64,000 bases of DNA from Amycolatopsis sp. 195334CR (GCF_017309385.1 NZ_JAFJMJ010000001.1:4154001-4218000), one strand, 5' to 3'. Counted from the first letter of the stretch, positions 35,581-44,283 are shown. The notes: a model not told the origin generated them from the letters alone. Translations and numbers: made by a program.

Positions 35581-35937
35581 CTACTTCTCCGTGGCTTCGA
35601 GGAAGGCGGATTCGACCTCCAGGGAAACCCGGCCCCGTTCGGAGATCTCGAATCCGTTCTCCCGTGCCCAGGCCCGGATCGCCTGCGCCCTGGCCCGCCG
35701 TTCGGTGGTGCCGACCACCGGCCCGGCATTGGGCATCGGCGGTGAGCCGCGCTTCTTCCGGCCGCTCACCCGGCGCGCGACCTCGACGAACCGGAACAGC
35801 GCGTCCCGCAGTTCGTCGGCGTTCTCGGCGGACAGGTCGATCACGTAATCGATCCCGTCGAGGCCGAAATGAACGGTTTCGTCGGCCGGCGACCCGTCGA
35901 TGTCGTCGGACATCACCACGGAAACTTTTTGTGCCAC
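35581..35937 (-). CDS. lsr2: Lsr2-type nucleoid-associated protein
   Basis: A 118-residue protein. N-terminal dimerisation half VAQKVSVVMSDDIDGSPADE, TVHFGLDGIDYVIDLSAENA, a basic linker (RRVSGRKKRGSPP), and a C-terminal DNA-binding half IRAWARENGFEISERGRVSL with the Arg-Gly-Arg minor-groove hook. Known: Lsr2 binds AT-rich DNA, oligomerises and silences horizontally acquired genes, as H-NS does. GTG 35937 gives the canonical length and N-terminus and has GGGAGCGGAAG upstream; open frame extends to 35982 and beyond without conservation. It sits beside the protease/LAL region and converges on the LAL terminator. Confidence 0.93.
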   Translation of the reverse strand: MAQKVSVVMSDDIDGSPADETVHFGLDGIDYVIDLSAENADELRDALFRFVEVARRVSGRKKRGSPPMPNAGPVVGTTERRARAQAIRAWARENGFEISERGRVSLEVESAFLEATEK

Positions 35938-36031
35938 GTCTTCCGCTCCCAGGACGATTCGGCGCACCCCCTGGTCCGCCATCCTCTTGGCACGATAGAC
36001 GATCGGTGTACAACTGCGGTATTCGGCTTCC

Positions 36032-36862
36032 TCAGTCGTGATTCCCGGTGGCCGATTCCAGCCGTGCGCAGTCCTGATCGGACAGTGAAAGGGTGCGCGC
36101 GGCCAGATTTTCCTCCAGATGGCGGCGTGACGAAGTGCCCGGAATGGGCAACACCACCGGGGAGCGCCGCAGCAACCAGGCCAGTGCCACCTGCGCCGGG
36201 GTGGCGCCGTGGGCGGCCGCCACCGCGGCGACGGCGCCGCCCGCGGTGGTGCTCGGCTTGATCGGCAGCCACGGGATGAACGCGATACCACGGCGTTCGC
36301 AGTACTCGAGCACTGGTTCAGACCTTCGTTGTTCGAGGTTGTACAGGTTCTGCACGCTCGCGATCGGCGTGATCGATTCGGCTTCCGCCAGTTGCGCCAC
36401 GCTCACCTCGGACAAGCCGATGTGCCGTATTTTCCCCTCCTCGCGCAGGCGGGTCAATGCGCCGATCTGGTCGGCCAGCGGAACGGCCGGATCGATCCGG
36501 TGCAACTGGTAAAGTTCAATTTGCGGAATTCGCAACCGCCGCAGGCTCAGTTCGGCCTGCTGCCGGAGGTATTCGGGCCGGCCGAGCGGAATCCAGTCGT
36601 CGCCGGGATGGCATTGGCCGCCCTTGGTGGCCACCACCAGTCCGGCCGGATAGGGGTGCAGCGCCTCGGCCAGCAGTTCCTCGTTTCCGCCGAGGTCGTA
36701 GGCGTCCGCGGTATCGATGAAGCCGACGCCCAGTTCCACCGCGCGGCGGGCGAGCCGGATCGATTCGGCACGCTCGGCCGCGTCCCGGCCGCGCAGTCGC
36801 ATGGCGCCGAAGCCGAGCCGGTGCACCGGCAGGTCGCCGCCGAGGGTGATGCTCATGGTCAT
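36032..36862 (-). CDS. Aldo/keto reductase
   Basis: About 276 residues, a TIM-barrel NADP-dependent reductase. Catalytic tetrad candidates are Asp in GFIDTAD, Tyr in DAYDLGGNEE, Lys in LVVATKGGQC and His in LYQLHRIDP. The substrate/cofactor end is seen in IRHIGLSEVS, VQNLYNLEQRRS and VLPIPGTSSRRHLEENL. Known: reduces aldehydes/ketones in the cytosol, often detoxification. ATG 36862 follows GGTGGAG (ATG 36856 also possible). It is divergent from the LysR regulator by 74 bases with an inverted repeat between, the classic arrangement of a LysR gene and its target. Confidence 0.9.
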   Translation of the reverse strand: MTMSITLGGDLPVHRLGFGAMRLRGRDAAERAESIRLARRAVELGVGFIDTADAYDLGGNEELLAEALHPYPAGLVVATKGGQCHPGDDWIPLGRPEYLRQQAELSLRRLRIPQIELYQLHRIDPAVPLADQIGALTRLREEGKIRHIGLSEVSVAQLAEAESITPIASVQNLYNLEQRRSEPVLEYCERRGIAFIPWLPIKPSTTAGGAVAAVAAAHGATPAQVALAWLLRRSPVVLPIPGTSSRRHLEENLAARTLSLSDQDCARLESATGNHD

Positions 36863-36896
36863 GTGCTCCACCCTGGGCGGGCGTGGCTGTTTAGAC

Positions 36897-36934
36897 AAGC
36901 GAGTCTTGATGGGGGTTATCGCGTAGCATCGCTT
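36897..36934. promoter_or_regulatory. LysR-type inverted repeat between AKR and lysR
   Basis: AAGCGA at 36897-36902 and TCGCTT at 36929-36934 form a spaced inverted repeat; AGAC-AAGCGA-GTCT (36893-36905) overlaps the first arm. Placed as expected for a regulator binding and activation site pair. Confidence 0.4.
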
Positions 36935-36936
36935 AA

Positions 36937-37839
36937 GTGTTGAACCTCGAACGGCTGCGGGTGCTGCGGGCGGTGTCGACCACCGGCTCGGTCAGCGGCG
37001 CGGCGGCCCAGCTGCACGTCACCACCTCGGCGGTCTCGCAGCAGTTGGCGCGGCTGGAGCGGGAGGTCGGGCAGCGGCTGGTGGAGCGCAACGGCCGCGG
37101 CATCCGGCTCACCGATGCGGCCGCGCTGCTGGCGGCGCACGGGGATCGCCTGCTGGCACAGGTCGAACAGGTGGAGGCCGACCTCGCGCGACACCGGGGC
37201 GCGGTCGCGGGGCGGCTGTCTGTCGCGGCGTTCGCCACCGCCGCGCGGGGGTTGTTGCCGGGCGCGTTGCGGGGGTTGCGTGCCGAGCACCCGGCGCTGG
37301 ACCTGCGACTGGACGAGCAGGAGCCACCGGAGGCGATCGCCGGGTTGTGCCGTGGGGACGTGGACGTGGCGGTGGTGCAGGACTGGGCGGAGGCGCCGCT
37401 GGAACTGCCGGAGGGTTTGTCGCGGGAGAACCTGCTCGACGATCCGCTGGACCTGGCGGTGCCCGTCGAACACGCGCTCGCCGCGCGGACCTCGGTGACG
37501 CTGGCCGATCTGGTGGCGGAGGAGTGGATCACCTGGACCAGCGGCCAGCTTTGCCACGACTGGCTCACCCGGAGCCTGGGGGAACCGCGGGTGGTGCACA
37601 CCGCTTCGGAGCACTCGACGCAGCTGGCCTTGGTCGCCGCGGGGTTGGGGGTGGCCGTGCTGCCGCTGCTGGGCCGGGACCACCTGCCCGCCGGGGTGCG
37701 CTTGGTGGAGATCCGGCCGAGGCCCGCGCGGCAGGTCCACGTCCTCTGGCGCACCAGCGCCGCGCGACGACCGGCCATCCGGGCGGTGGTGACGGCCCTG
37801 CGCTCCGCCGCGGACGAGCTGACCGCGGAGACACGCTGA
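36937..37839 (+). CDS. LysR-family transcriptional regulator
   Basis: A 300-residue regulator: N-terminal winged HTH (NLERLRVLRAVSTTGSVSGA, AAQLHVTTSAVSQQLARLER), then a two-lobed periplasmic-binding-like effector domain (GRLSVAAFATAARGLLPGAL; LAVPVEHALAAR; AEEWITWTSG). GTG 36937 starts the chain; no ribosome binding site is obvious and the short distance to GCGTAGCAT suggests a nearly leaderless mRNA. Divergent from the aldo/keto reductase, its probable target. Effector unknown. Confidence 0.9.
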   Translation: MLNLERLRVLRAVSTTGSVSGAAAQLHVTTSAVSQQLARLEREVGQRLVERNGRGIRLTDAAALLAAHGDRLLAQVEQVEADLARHRGAVAGRLSVAAFATAARGLLPGALRGLRAEHPALDLRLDEQEPPEAIAGLCRGDVDVAVVQDWAEAPLELPEGLSRENLLDDPLDLAVPVEHALAARTSVTLADLVAEEWITWTSGQLCHDWLTRSLGEPRVVHTASEHSTQLALVAAGLGVAVLPLLGRDHLPAGVRLVEIRPRPARQVHVLWRTSAARRPAIRAVVTALRSAADELTAETR

Positions 37840-37864
37840 CTGCGGCTCGCCAGACGACCTCCGC

Positions 37865-38040
37865 CGCGATTCGAGCCGGGGCAGACGCCGGGCGCGGCGA
37901 AGCGGGCAGGCGCCGGGCGCCGCGATTCGAGCCGGGGCAGGGCCGGGCGCCGCGATTCGAGCCGGGGCAGGCGCCGGGCGGGGCGAAGCGGGCCGGGACA
38001 GGCGCCGGGGGCGGCGAAGCGGGTCACGGCTCGAACCCCG
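37865..38040. repeat. Degenerate tandem repeat between lysR and STAS gene
   Basis: Three copies of CGCGATTCGAGCCGGGGCAG (37865, 37921, 37951) interleaved with three copies of GGCGAAGCGGG and of CAGGCGCCGGG-type blocks, ending in the inverted fragment GGCTCGAACCCCGG. It fills the space between two converging genes; no coding signature. Confidence 0.7.
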
Positions 38041-38080
38041 GCGGAAGCCACGGGCCGGTGGTCGAACCAAAAGCCTCCGG

Positions 38081-38440
38081 TCAGGCGCAGGCGAGGGCGG
38101 CCGTGGCGGTCGGGTACAGCGGCAGGATCCGGTCCAGGCCGGTGACTGCGAGTGGCCGCCGCACCTGATGGGTGGCGGCGACTAGTGCGAACGGGATCCG
38201 CAGCGTGGCGTTCGCTTCGATGAGTACCGAAATCCCCGCGCTGGCCAGGAATTCCACCCCGCTCAGGTTCACCACCAGTGCCGCCGGTCCATCCGCGACG
38301 GCCTGCGCGATCGCCTCCGCCAGCATGGCGGCGGTGGTGGTGTCCAGCTCCCCGGTCACCGCCAGTTCCACCACCTCACCGTGCCAGGCGACGGCGATGG
38401 TGAGGCCTTCTTCCGCTGTGCACACCCCGGACGGCATCAT
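38081..38440 (-). CDS. STAS-domain anti-sigma factor antagonist
   Basis: A 119-residue STAS protein: VVELAVTGELDTTTAAMLAE, then ALVVNLSGVEFLASAGISVL, where the switch-protein D-S-S-G loop reads A-S-A-G, keeping one serine. Known: such proteins bind anti-sigma kinases and are controlled by phosphorylation of that serine. The altered loop may change kinase specificity. No kinase or sigma gene is adjacent. It lies 42 bases downstream of the large BTAD regulator on the same strand, so they may be cotranscribed. Confidence 0.85.
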   Translation of the reverse strand: MMPSGVCTAEEGLTIAVAWHGEVVELAVTGELDTTTAAMLAEAIAQAVADGPAALVVNLSGVEFLASAGISVLIEANATLRIPFALVAATHQVRRPLAVTGLDRILPLYPTATAALACA

Positions 38441-38482
38441 CCAGCCATCCTGACACCCGACCCGTTCCCGGCACCACCGTTG

Positions 38483-41400
38483 TCACCCTTGAATGTCCAC
38501 AAAGGACTCAGCAGGCTGGGTGCCGCCCTGGCGGAACAGCTCGGTGAACTCCGCTTCACCGAGCCCGGCACGGGCCGCGGCGGCCGTTCTGTCCACATCG
38601 CCGCGCTCGGCCTCGGGCAGCGGCGTGCCCACCGACTCCCTGGTCGCGGTGGCCGCACCGAGCAGGCGCGCGGCGGCGGCGTGGTCCCCGCCCGCCGCGT
38701 GCGCGCTCGCCAGCCCCTCCAGCGCCAGCGCGATCGAGCGCGGATCACCGGTGGCCTCCGCGGCGGCGTACCCCTCGCGCTGCCGGTCCAGCGCGAGCGC
38801 GACCTCCCCGCGCTGCTCGGCCGCGAACCCCAGCTCGGCCAGGATCAACGCCGTGCCGAGATCCCCGTCCACCTGGCGGCACCACTCGAGCCACTTCTCC
38901 AGGTGCGCCTCGGCGCGCTCGGGCTGACCCTGTCGCCGCGCGGAGAGCCCCAGCCCGATCTCGGCGAACTGCTCACCACGCTTGTGCGAATGCTGCGCGG
39001 ACAGCTTCCGCGCGCGTTCGTGGTACTCGTCGGCCTTGGCGAACTCGCCCTTGAGCAGCGCGATCCGCCCGATGCCGGACAGCGTGTACGACACCTCGTT
39101 CCACAGGCCCAGCTCCTCGGCGAGCCGCAAAGCGTTGCGGTGCAGGCTTTCCGCGCGTTCGTAGTCACCGGCGACCTCGGCCAGCGAGCTGAGCGTGTCG
39201 GTCGACTTCACCTCGCCCCACCGGTCGCCGACCTCCCGGAACAGCTCGATCGCGCGTTCGGAATCGCGGGCGGCTCGCGCCAGCCCGCCGCGGGGGCGCG
39301 CCTGCATCGCCTGCAGGGCGAGCGCCGCCGCCTCGCCCCAGCGGTCGCCCAGCGCACGGAACCCGGCCAGCGCGCGGTCGACCCTGGCCGCGCCGACGGA
39401 CAGATCACCCGCGCCGATCAGCGCGAAGCTCAGGAACCACTCGGCCCGCGCGCGGCCGAGCGGATCGTCGACGCGCTCGTACAGCGCCAGCACCTCCTCG
39501 GCCTCCTTGTGCAGGCCGGCGCCCTCGCCGATGAGAATCTTGAGCGCCGCCCGCCAGGCCATCGCGCGCGCCCACGCGACCTCCGGCGCGGGGGCGTCGA
39601 TGCCCAGCGCGAGTACGACCGACCGGTGGCCCTCGCGCAACCGGCCGCGCAGGAACCAGTACCAGCCCAGCGCGTTGACCAGGCGGATCGCCAGCTCGGC
39701 GTCACCATCGGCCTCCGCGCCCTCCAGCGCCGCGCGGAAGTTGGCGCTTTCGGTGTCGAGCCGGTCGAGCCAGTCGCGCTGGTCGGACCGGCAGAGGCGC
39801 TCCTCGGCCCGTTCCGCCAGATCGAGGTAGAACCGGTGGTGCCGCCGCCGGACCCGGTCGTACTCACCGGCCTCGCGCAACCGCTCGACGCAGTACGCCG
39901 CCACCGACTCCAGCAGCCGGTACCGCGTGCGGCCACCGACCTCCGCCACGGCCACCAGCGACCGATCCACCAGCCGCGCCAGCAGATCCAGCACCTCGAC
40001 CGGTTTCACGCCCTCCCCGGCGCAGACCACCTCGGCGGCTTCCAGCTCGCAGCCCTCGGCGTGCAGGGCGAGCCGCCGCAGCACGATCCGCTCGGCCTCG
40101 GTGAGCAGTTCCCAGCTCCAGCCGATCATCGCGCGCAGCGTCTGCTGCCGCGCCGGTGCCCCGCGGTGCCCGGTGACCAGCAAGCGGAACCGATCGTCCA
40201 ACCGGGACAGCAGCTCCCGCGCGCCGAGCACGCGGATGCGGCTGGCCGCCAGTTCGAGCGCGAGCGGAACGCCGTCGAGCCGGCGGCAGATCTCCGCCAC
40301 CGCTTCGCTGTTCTGCTCGGACAGGGTGAACCCCGGTGCCGCCGCGGCCGCGCGGGTGCGGAACAGTTCGACCGCGCTGGTCAGTTCGAGCGGCCGCACC
40401 CCGTGGACGAACTCACCGGCCAGGCCCAGTGGTTCCTGGCTGGTGGTCAGCACCCGCAGGCCGGGTGCGCTCCGCAGCAGCAGTTCCACCAGCTCGGCGA
40501 CCGGTTCGACCAGGTGCTCGCAGTTGTCCAGGACCAGCAGCAGGTGCTGGTCGCGCAGGGCCTCGGCGAGCTGGTCCGATGGCAGCGGCAGCGCGCCGGC
40601 CTTGGTGTCCTCGCGCAGGTTGAGCATGCTGGCCGCGACCTCGGCGACCGAGCACGCGGCCTCCGGCGCGCCGTGCGTCCAGTGCCCGGCCAGCTCGACC
40701 AGCCACACGCCGTCGGCGAAGTCACCGACGAGCCGCGCCGCGGCCTCGATGGCCAGCCTGGTCTTGCCGACCCCGCCCGGACCGGTGAGCGTGACCAGCC
40801 TGTTCGCCGCGAGCAACTGCCGGACCTCGCCCACCTCGTCCTCGCGGCCGATCAGCTCGGTCACCGGCGCGGGCAGGTTCGTCGTGCGCCGGGCCGACGG
40901 GGTGAGCGCGGGATCCTGCCGCAACATCGACTGGTACAGCTCGGCCAGTTCCGGGCTCGGGTCGAGGCCCAGCTCGTCGGCGAGCCGCTCGCGCAACTCG
41001 GCGTACCCGGCCAGTGCCTCGCTCTGGCGGCCCGCGCGGTACAGCGCCAGCAGGTGCGCGCGGCGCAGCCGCTCCCGCAACGGGTTGCGCGCGACCAGAT
41101 CGGTCAGCTCCCCGGCCAGTTCGCTGTGCTCGCCGAGGTCGAGCCGGGCTTCGGCCTGCTCCTCCAGCGCCACGAGCCGCTGTTCGTCGAGCCGGTGGAC
41201 CGTCGGCGCGAGGAAGTCGGCGTCGGCGAAGTCGGCGAAGGCGGCACCTCGCCAGAGCGCCAGCGCCTCCGCCAGCTGAGCCGCCCGGGTACGTGGATCG
41301 GCGGCCTGGCGGGCCTGGTCCACCAGGTGCTCGAACCGGCTGTGGTCGACATCGGCCGCCTCGGCTCGCAGCGTGTAGCCCGACGGCCCGGAGACCACCA

Positions 41401-41650
41401 GCTCACGCCCGCCCGGCTCGCCCTGCTCCAGGGCACGCCGCAGCTGCGAAACCTTGGTCTGCAGCGCGCCGGTCGGATTCGCCGGTGGCTCGGCGCCCCA
41501 CAGGTCGTCGACCAGGCGGTCCACCGAAACCGGGCGCCCGCGATGGGCGAGCAGATCCGCGAGGAGGGCGCGGACCTTCGCCTCCGGGACCTTCACCGGC
41601 CGCTGATCCGCCGTCCACACCTCAAGCGGACCGAGCACACCGAAACGCAC
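38483..41650 (-). CDS. BTAD/NB-ARC transcriptional regulator (SARP/AfsR-like)
   Basis: A 1055-residue protein. OmpR-type winged HTH (VRFGVLGPLEVWTADQRPVK; LVDDLWGAEPPANPTGALQT, KVSQLRRAL) and bacterial transcriptional activation domain (~residues 95-245) give a SARP head. An NB-ARC ATPase follows (Walker A GPGGVGKT at ~290-297; LLLVLDNCEHL), then a long TPR-like tail. Known: AfsR-type proteins activate pathway genes by binding direct repeats. GTG 41650 is preferred (AGGGTGG upstream); GTG 41659 also in frame. It is divergent from the imine reductase-like gene; a 31-bp direct duplication lies between them and could be its binding site. Confidence 0.92.
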   Translation of the reverse strand: MRFGVLGPLEVWTADQRPVKVPEAKVRALLADLLAHRGRPVSVDRLVDDLWGAEPPANPTGALQTKVSQLRRALEQGEPGGRELVVSGPSGYTLRAEAADVDHSRFEHLVDQARQAADPRTRAAQLAEALALWRGAAFADFADADFLAPTVHRLDEQRLVALEEQAEARLDLGEHSELAGELTDLVARNPLRERLRRAHLLALYRAGRQSEALAGYAELRERLADELGLDPSPELAELYQSMLRQDPALTPSARRTTNLPAPVTELIGREDEVGEVRQLLAANRLVTLTGPGGVGKTRLAIEAAARLVGDFADGVWLVELAGHWTHGAPEAACSVAEVAASMLNLREDTKAGALPLPSDQLAEALRDQHLLLVLDNCEHLVEPVAELVELLLRSAPGLRVLTTSQEPLGLAGEFVHGVRPLELTSAVELFRTRAAAAAPGFTLSEQNSEAVAEICRRLDGVPLALELAASRIRVLGARELLSRLDDRFRLLVTGHRGAPARQQTLRAMIGWSWELLTEAERIVLRRLALHAEGCELEAAEVVCAGEGVKPVEVLDLLARLVDRSLVAVAEVGGRTRYRLLESVAAYCVERLREAGEYDRVRRRHHRFYLDLAERAEERLCRSDQRDWLDRLDTESANFRAALEGAEADGDAELAIRLVNALGWYWFLRGRLREGHRSVVLALGIDAPAPEVAWARAMAWRAALKILIGEGAGLHKEAEEVLALYERVDDPLGRARAEWFLSFALIGAGDLSVGAARVDRALAGFRALGDRWGEAAALALQAMQARPRGGLARAARDSERAIELFREVGDRWGEVKSTDTLSSLAEVAGDYERAESLHRNALRLAEELGLWNEVSYTLSGIGRIALLKGEFAKADEYHERARKLSAQHSHKRGEQFAEIGLGLSARRQGQPERAEAHLEKWLEWCRQVDGDLGTALILAELGFAAEQRGEVALALDRQREGYAAAEATGDPRSIALALEGLASAHAAGGDHAAAARLLGAATATRESVGTPLPEAERGDVDRTAAAARAGLGEAEFTELFRQGGTQPAESFVDIQG

Positions 41651-41666
41651 GGGAGCCACCCTAGCC

Positions 41667-41728
41667 GGGACCACCGACAGCTTGCCGAAAGCGGATCGGG
41701 ACCACCGACAGCCTGCCGAAAGCGGATC
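41667..41728. repeat. 31-bp tandem duplication in a divergent promoter region
   Basis: Two adjacent copies (41667-41697 and 41698-41728, one mismatch) of a unit beginning GGGACCACCGACAGC and ending GCCGAAAGCGGATC. Located between the SARP/AfsR-like regulator and the imine reductase-like gene. Confidence 0.7.
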
Positions 41729-41800
41729 CGGACCGGACCGAAAGCCCCGGCGCGCACGGTGGAACTCGTTCAGGGGGAACCGAAACGAGGAAGAGGCACG

Positions 41801-42676
41801 ATGACGGAGAACTCCACCACCCAGGTGACCTTCGCCGGGCTGGGTGACATGGGCCGGGCGCTCGCCGCCGCGGCGCTGCGGAACGGCTTCACGGCCACGG
41901 TGTGGAACCGCACACCGGGCAAGGCGGGCGAGCTGACCGCGGCGGGTGCGCACGAGGCGGCCGGGCTGGCCGAGGCGTTCGAGGCGAGCCCGGTGGTGAT
42001 CCTGTGCGTGGTCGACAACAACGCGGTCGGCGAACTGCTCGACGCGGCCGGCGACCGGCTGCGCGGGCGGACCGTGGTCAACCTGACCAACGGCACCCCG
42101 CGGCAGGCCCGTGAGCTGGCGGAACGCGTCACCGCGCTGGGTGCGGAGTACGTCGACGGCGGCATCATGGCGGTGCCGCCGGGCATCGGCACCGAGGCGT
42201 CGTTCGTGCTCTACGCCGGACCGGAGCGCGAGGTCGAGGCGCGGCGCGCGCTGTTCGAAACCTTCGGCGGCGTGCAGTACGTCGGCGAGGACACCGGCCT
42301 GGCCGCGCTGTACGACCTGGCGTTGCTGAGCGGGATGTACGGCATGCACGCGGGGGTGATGCACGCCTACGCGCTGATCGGCTCGGCGGGTATCCCGGCC
42401 ACCGACTTCTCGGCGTTGCTGGTGCCGTGGATCCAGGCGATGTCCGGGTTCGTCCGCGAGGCCGCCGACCGGATCGACCGCGACGACTTCACCAAGGACG
42501 TGGTGTCGAACCTGGCCATGCAGGCGCAGGCGTTCCCGAACCTGATCGAGGCGAGCAAGGAGCAGGGGGTGCGGCCGGACCTGCTGGAGCCGGTGATGCG
42601 GTTGTTCCAGGAGCGCGTGGCGCAGGGCCACGGCGACGAGGACGGTGTCGGCGTTATCCGGCTGCTGCAGTCGTGA
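41801..42676 (+). CDS. Imine reductase-like NAD(P)-binding protein
   Basis: A 291-residue protein of the 6-phosphogluconate dehydrogenase/imine reductase (IRED) fold. Rossmann GLGDMGRALAAAAL, WNRTPGKAGEL, an inter-domain helix and an IRED-type dimer domain with LAALYDLALLSGMYG, where the Asp is the position of the proposed IRED proton donor. Known: IREDs reduce cyclic imines with NADPH. ATG 41801 has GAGGAAGAGG upstream. It overlaps the following SDR (GTGA) and so forms a two-gene operon. Natural substrate unknown; a plain hydroxyacid dehydrogenase is less likely because of the IRED block. Confidence 0.85.
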   Translation: MTENSTTQVTFAGLGDMGRALAAAALRNGFTATVWNRTPGKAGELTAAGAHEAAGLAEAFEASPVVILCVVDNNAVGELLDAAGDRLRGRTVVNLTNGTPRQARELAERVTALGAEYVDGGIMAVPPGIGTEASFVLYAGPEREVEARRALFETFGGVQYVGEDTGLAALYDLALLSGMYGMHAGVMHAYALIGSAGIPATDFSALLVPWIQAMSGFVREAADRIDRDDFTKDVVSNLAMQAQAFPNLIEASKEQGVRPDLLEPVMRLFQERVAQGHGDEDGVGVIRLLQS

Positions 42677-43407
42677 GGGCGGTGGTTACGGGCGGGACTC
42701 ACGGGATCGGGCTCGCCATCGCGAAGGCGGTGCTGGCGCGGGAAGGCCAGGTGCTGGTCACCGGCCGCGACGAGCGCAAGGTCGAGCAGGCCCGCGACGA
42801 ACTGGGCCCGCGCGCGTTCGTGCTGCGCTCGGACGCGGCGAGCATGGCCGACATCGACGCGCTCGGCGGGGTCGTCGCGGACCGGTTCGGCGGCGTGGAC
42901 GCGTTGTTCGTCAACGCCGGGGTCGCCTACACGCTGCCGTTCGCCGAAACGACCGAAGAGATCTACGACCGGACGTTCGACGTGAACACCAAGGGCGCGT
43001 TCTTCACCGTGCGGCGCCTGCTCCCGTTGCTGCGCGAGGACGGCGCGATCGTGTTCACCACCTCGATCGCCGACGAGGGCGGAACGCCGGGCATGGGGCC
43101 CTACGCCGGGTCGAAGGCGGCGCTGTGGTCGTTCGCGCAGGTGCTGGCCGCGGAACTGCTGCCGCGGCGGATCCGGGTGAACGCGGTGGCGCCGGGCTTC
43201 ATCGACACCCCGAGCATGGGCCTGACCGGGGCGAGCGCCGAGGAACGCGCGGCGTTCTCGAAGGCGGGCGACCTGGTCACGCCGATGAAGCGGCACGGCA
43301 CCCCGGAGGAGGTGGCGGCGGCCGCGTTGTTCCTGGCCTTCGACGCCACCTTCACCACCGCGGTCAAGCTCCCGGTCGACGGCGGCCTCGGCCGCAAGAT
43401 CGCGTAG
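42673..43407 (+). CDS. SDR-family oxidoreductase
   Basis: A 244-residue SDR with TGGTHGIG, FVNAGVAY (N-A-G), catalytic Ser in TTSIAD and YAGSK, and the C-terminal PVDGGLGRKIA. The Arg after strand 2 (TGRDERKV) predicts NADP(H). GTG start at 42673 overlaps the imine reductase-like stop (GTGA), so translation is coupled. A perfect palindromic hairpin terminates the pair 8 bases on. Together with the upstream gene it may carry out sequential reductions of one substrate. Confidence 0.88.
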   Translation: MRAVVTGGTHGIGLAIAKAVLAREGQVLVTGRDERKVEQARDELGPRAFVLRSDAASMADIDALGGVVADRFGGVDALFVNAGVAYTLPFAETTEEIYDRTFDVNTKGAFFTVRRLLPLLREDGAIVFTTSIADEGGTPGMGPYAGSKAALWSFAQVLAAELLPRRIRVNAVAPGFIDTPSMGLTGASAEERAAFSKAGDLVTPMKRHGTPEEVAAAALFLAFDATFTTAVKLPVDGGLGRKIA

Positions 43408-43414
43408 GCCGAAG

Positions 43415-43469
43415 TGCCGTGAATGTGGCTTTCACAGCGGAATCCGCTGTGAAAGCCACATTCACGGCA
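43415..43469. terminator. 55-nt perfect palindrome, bidirectional terminator and dispersed repeat
   Basis: Left arm TGCCGTGAATGTGGCTTTCA plus CAGCGGA, one central base, then the exact complement: 27-bp perfect arms. It lies between converging SDR genes (stops 43407 and 43486). A second copy near 18421 is split by the IS30 element. No U tract, so termination may rely on the stem alone. Confidence 0.82.
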
Positions 43470-43485
43470 TAGGCCGCGGCACGGG

Positions 43486-44283
43486 TCAGGGGACGATCGA
43501 ATCGACGTAGCCGCCGTCGACGCGGACGGCGGCGCCGGTGGTCGCCGAGGCCAGCGGTGAGCTGAGGTAGACCACCATGTTCGCGATCTCCTCCGGCTCG
43601 ATCAGCCGCTGCAGCAGGGACTGCGGCCGGTGCAGCCGCATGAACTCGCGCTGCGCCTCGTCCCACGGCAGCGCGCGGTCCACCAGCTGGTAGACGAAGT
43701 CCTCCACGCCACCGGTGTGCGTCGGCCCGGCGATCACCGAGTTCACCGTTACGCCGGTGCCCGCCGCCTCCTTCGCGAACCCGCGCGAGACCCCGAGCAG
43801 CGCCGTCTTCGACACGCCGTAGTGGATCATCTCGGCCGGGATCACCACCGCCGAGTCGCTGGCGATGTTCAGCACGCGGCCCCACCCGCGCCCGGTCATG
43901 CCGGGCAGGTAGGCGCGGGTGAGCCGGACCGCGGACAGCACGTTCACCTCGAAGTAGCGGCGCCATTCGTCGTCGCTGATCTCCAGCGGTGCCTCGGTGC
44001 CGAAGATGCCGAGGTTGTTGACCAGGACGTCCACTTCGGGCAGCCGCGAGACCAGTTCCGCGGCACCGTCCGCGGAAGCCACGTCCGCGACCGCCGCCAC
44101 CGCGTCGCCGCCCGCCTCGCGCACCCGCGCCACCGCTTCGTCCACAGTGGACTGCTTGCGGCCGTTCACCGCGACCCGCGCGCCCGCTCGGGCGAGCCCG
44201 GTCGCGATGGCCAGCCCGATGCCCTGGCTGGAACCGGTGACCAGCGCGGTCTTCCCGCTCAGATCCAGTCGCACGCCGATCAC
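43486..44283 (-). CDS. SDR-family oxidoreductase
   Basis: A 265-residue SDR: TGSSQGIG, NNLG in place of NNAG, catalytic Ser in NIASDSA and YGVSK, and GYVDSIVP at the end. The Arg in VNGRKQS suggests NADP(H). The start GTG at 44283 overlaps the stop of the upstream aldo/keto reductase (GTGA); GTG 44274 (VRLDLSGKT) is an alternative. It is the last gene of the operon MFS exporter - aldo/keto reductase - SDR. Inference: reductive detoxification of a compound that the exporter also handles. Confidence 0.88.
   Translation of the reverse strand: MIGVRLDLSGKTALVTGSSQGIGLAIATGLARAGARVAVNGRKQSTVDEAVARVREAGGDAVAAVADVASADGAAELVSRLPEVDVLVNNLGIFGTEAPLEISDDEWRRYFEVNVLSAVRLTRAYLPGMTGRGWGRVLNIASDSAVVIPAEMIHYGVSKTALLGVSRGFAKEAAGTGVTVNSVIAGPTHTGGVEDFVYQLVDRALPWDEAQREFMRLHRPQSLLQRLIEPEEIANMVVYLSSPLASATTGAAVRVDGGYVDSIVP

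Noticed and set aside
38028..38045. tRNA T-arm-like sequence (GGCTCGAACCCCGG)
   Set aside because: No acceptor, D or anticodon stems fit around it; it is part of the local repeat.
38483..42631. Reading the SARP-like gene as a 1382-codon protein
   Set aside because: The extra N-terminal part is antisense to the imine reductase-like gene and crosses the divergent promoter; the SARP fold starts at 41650.
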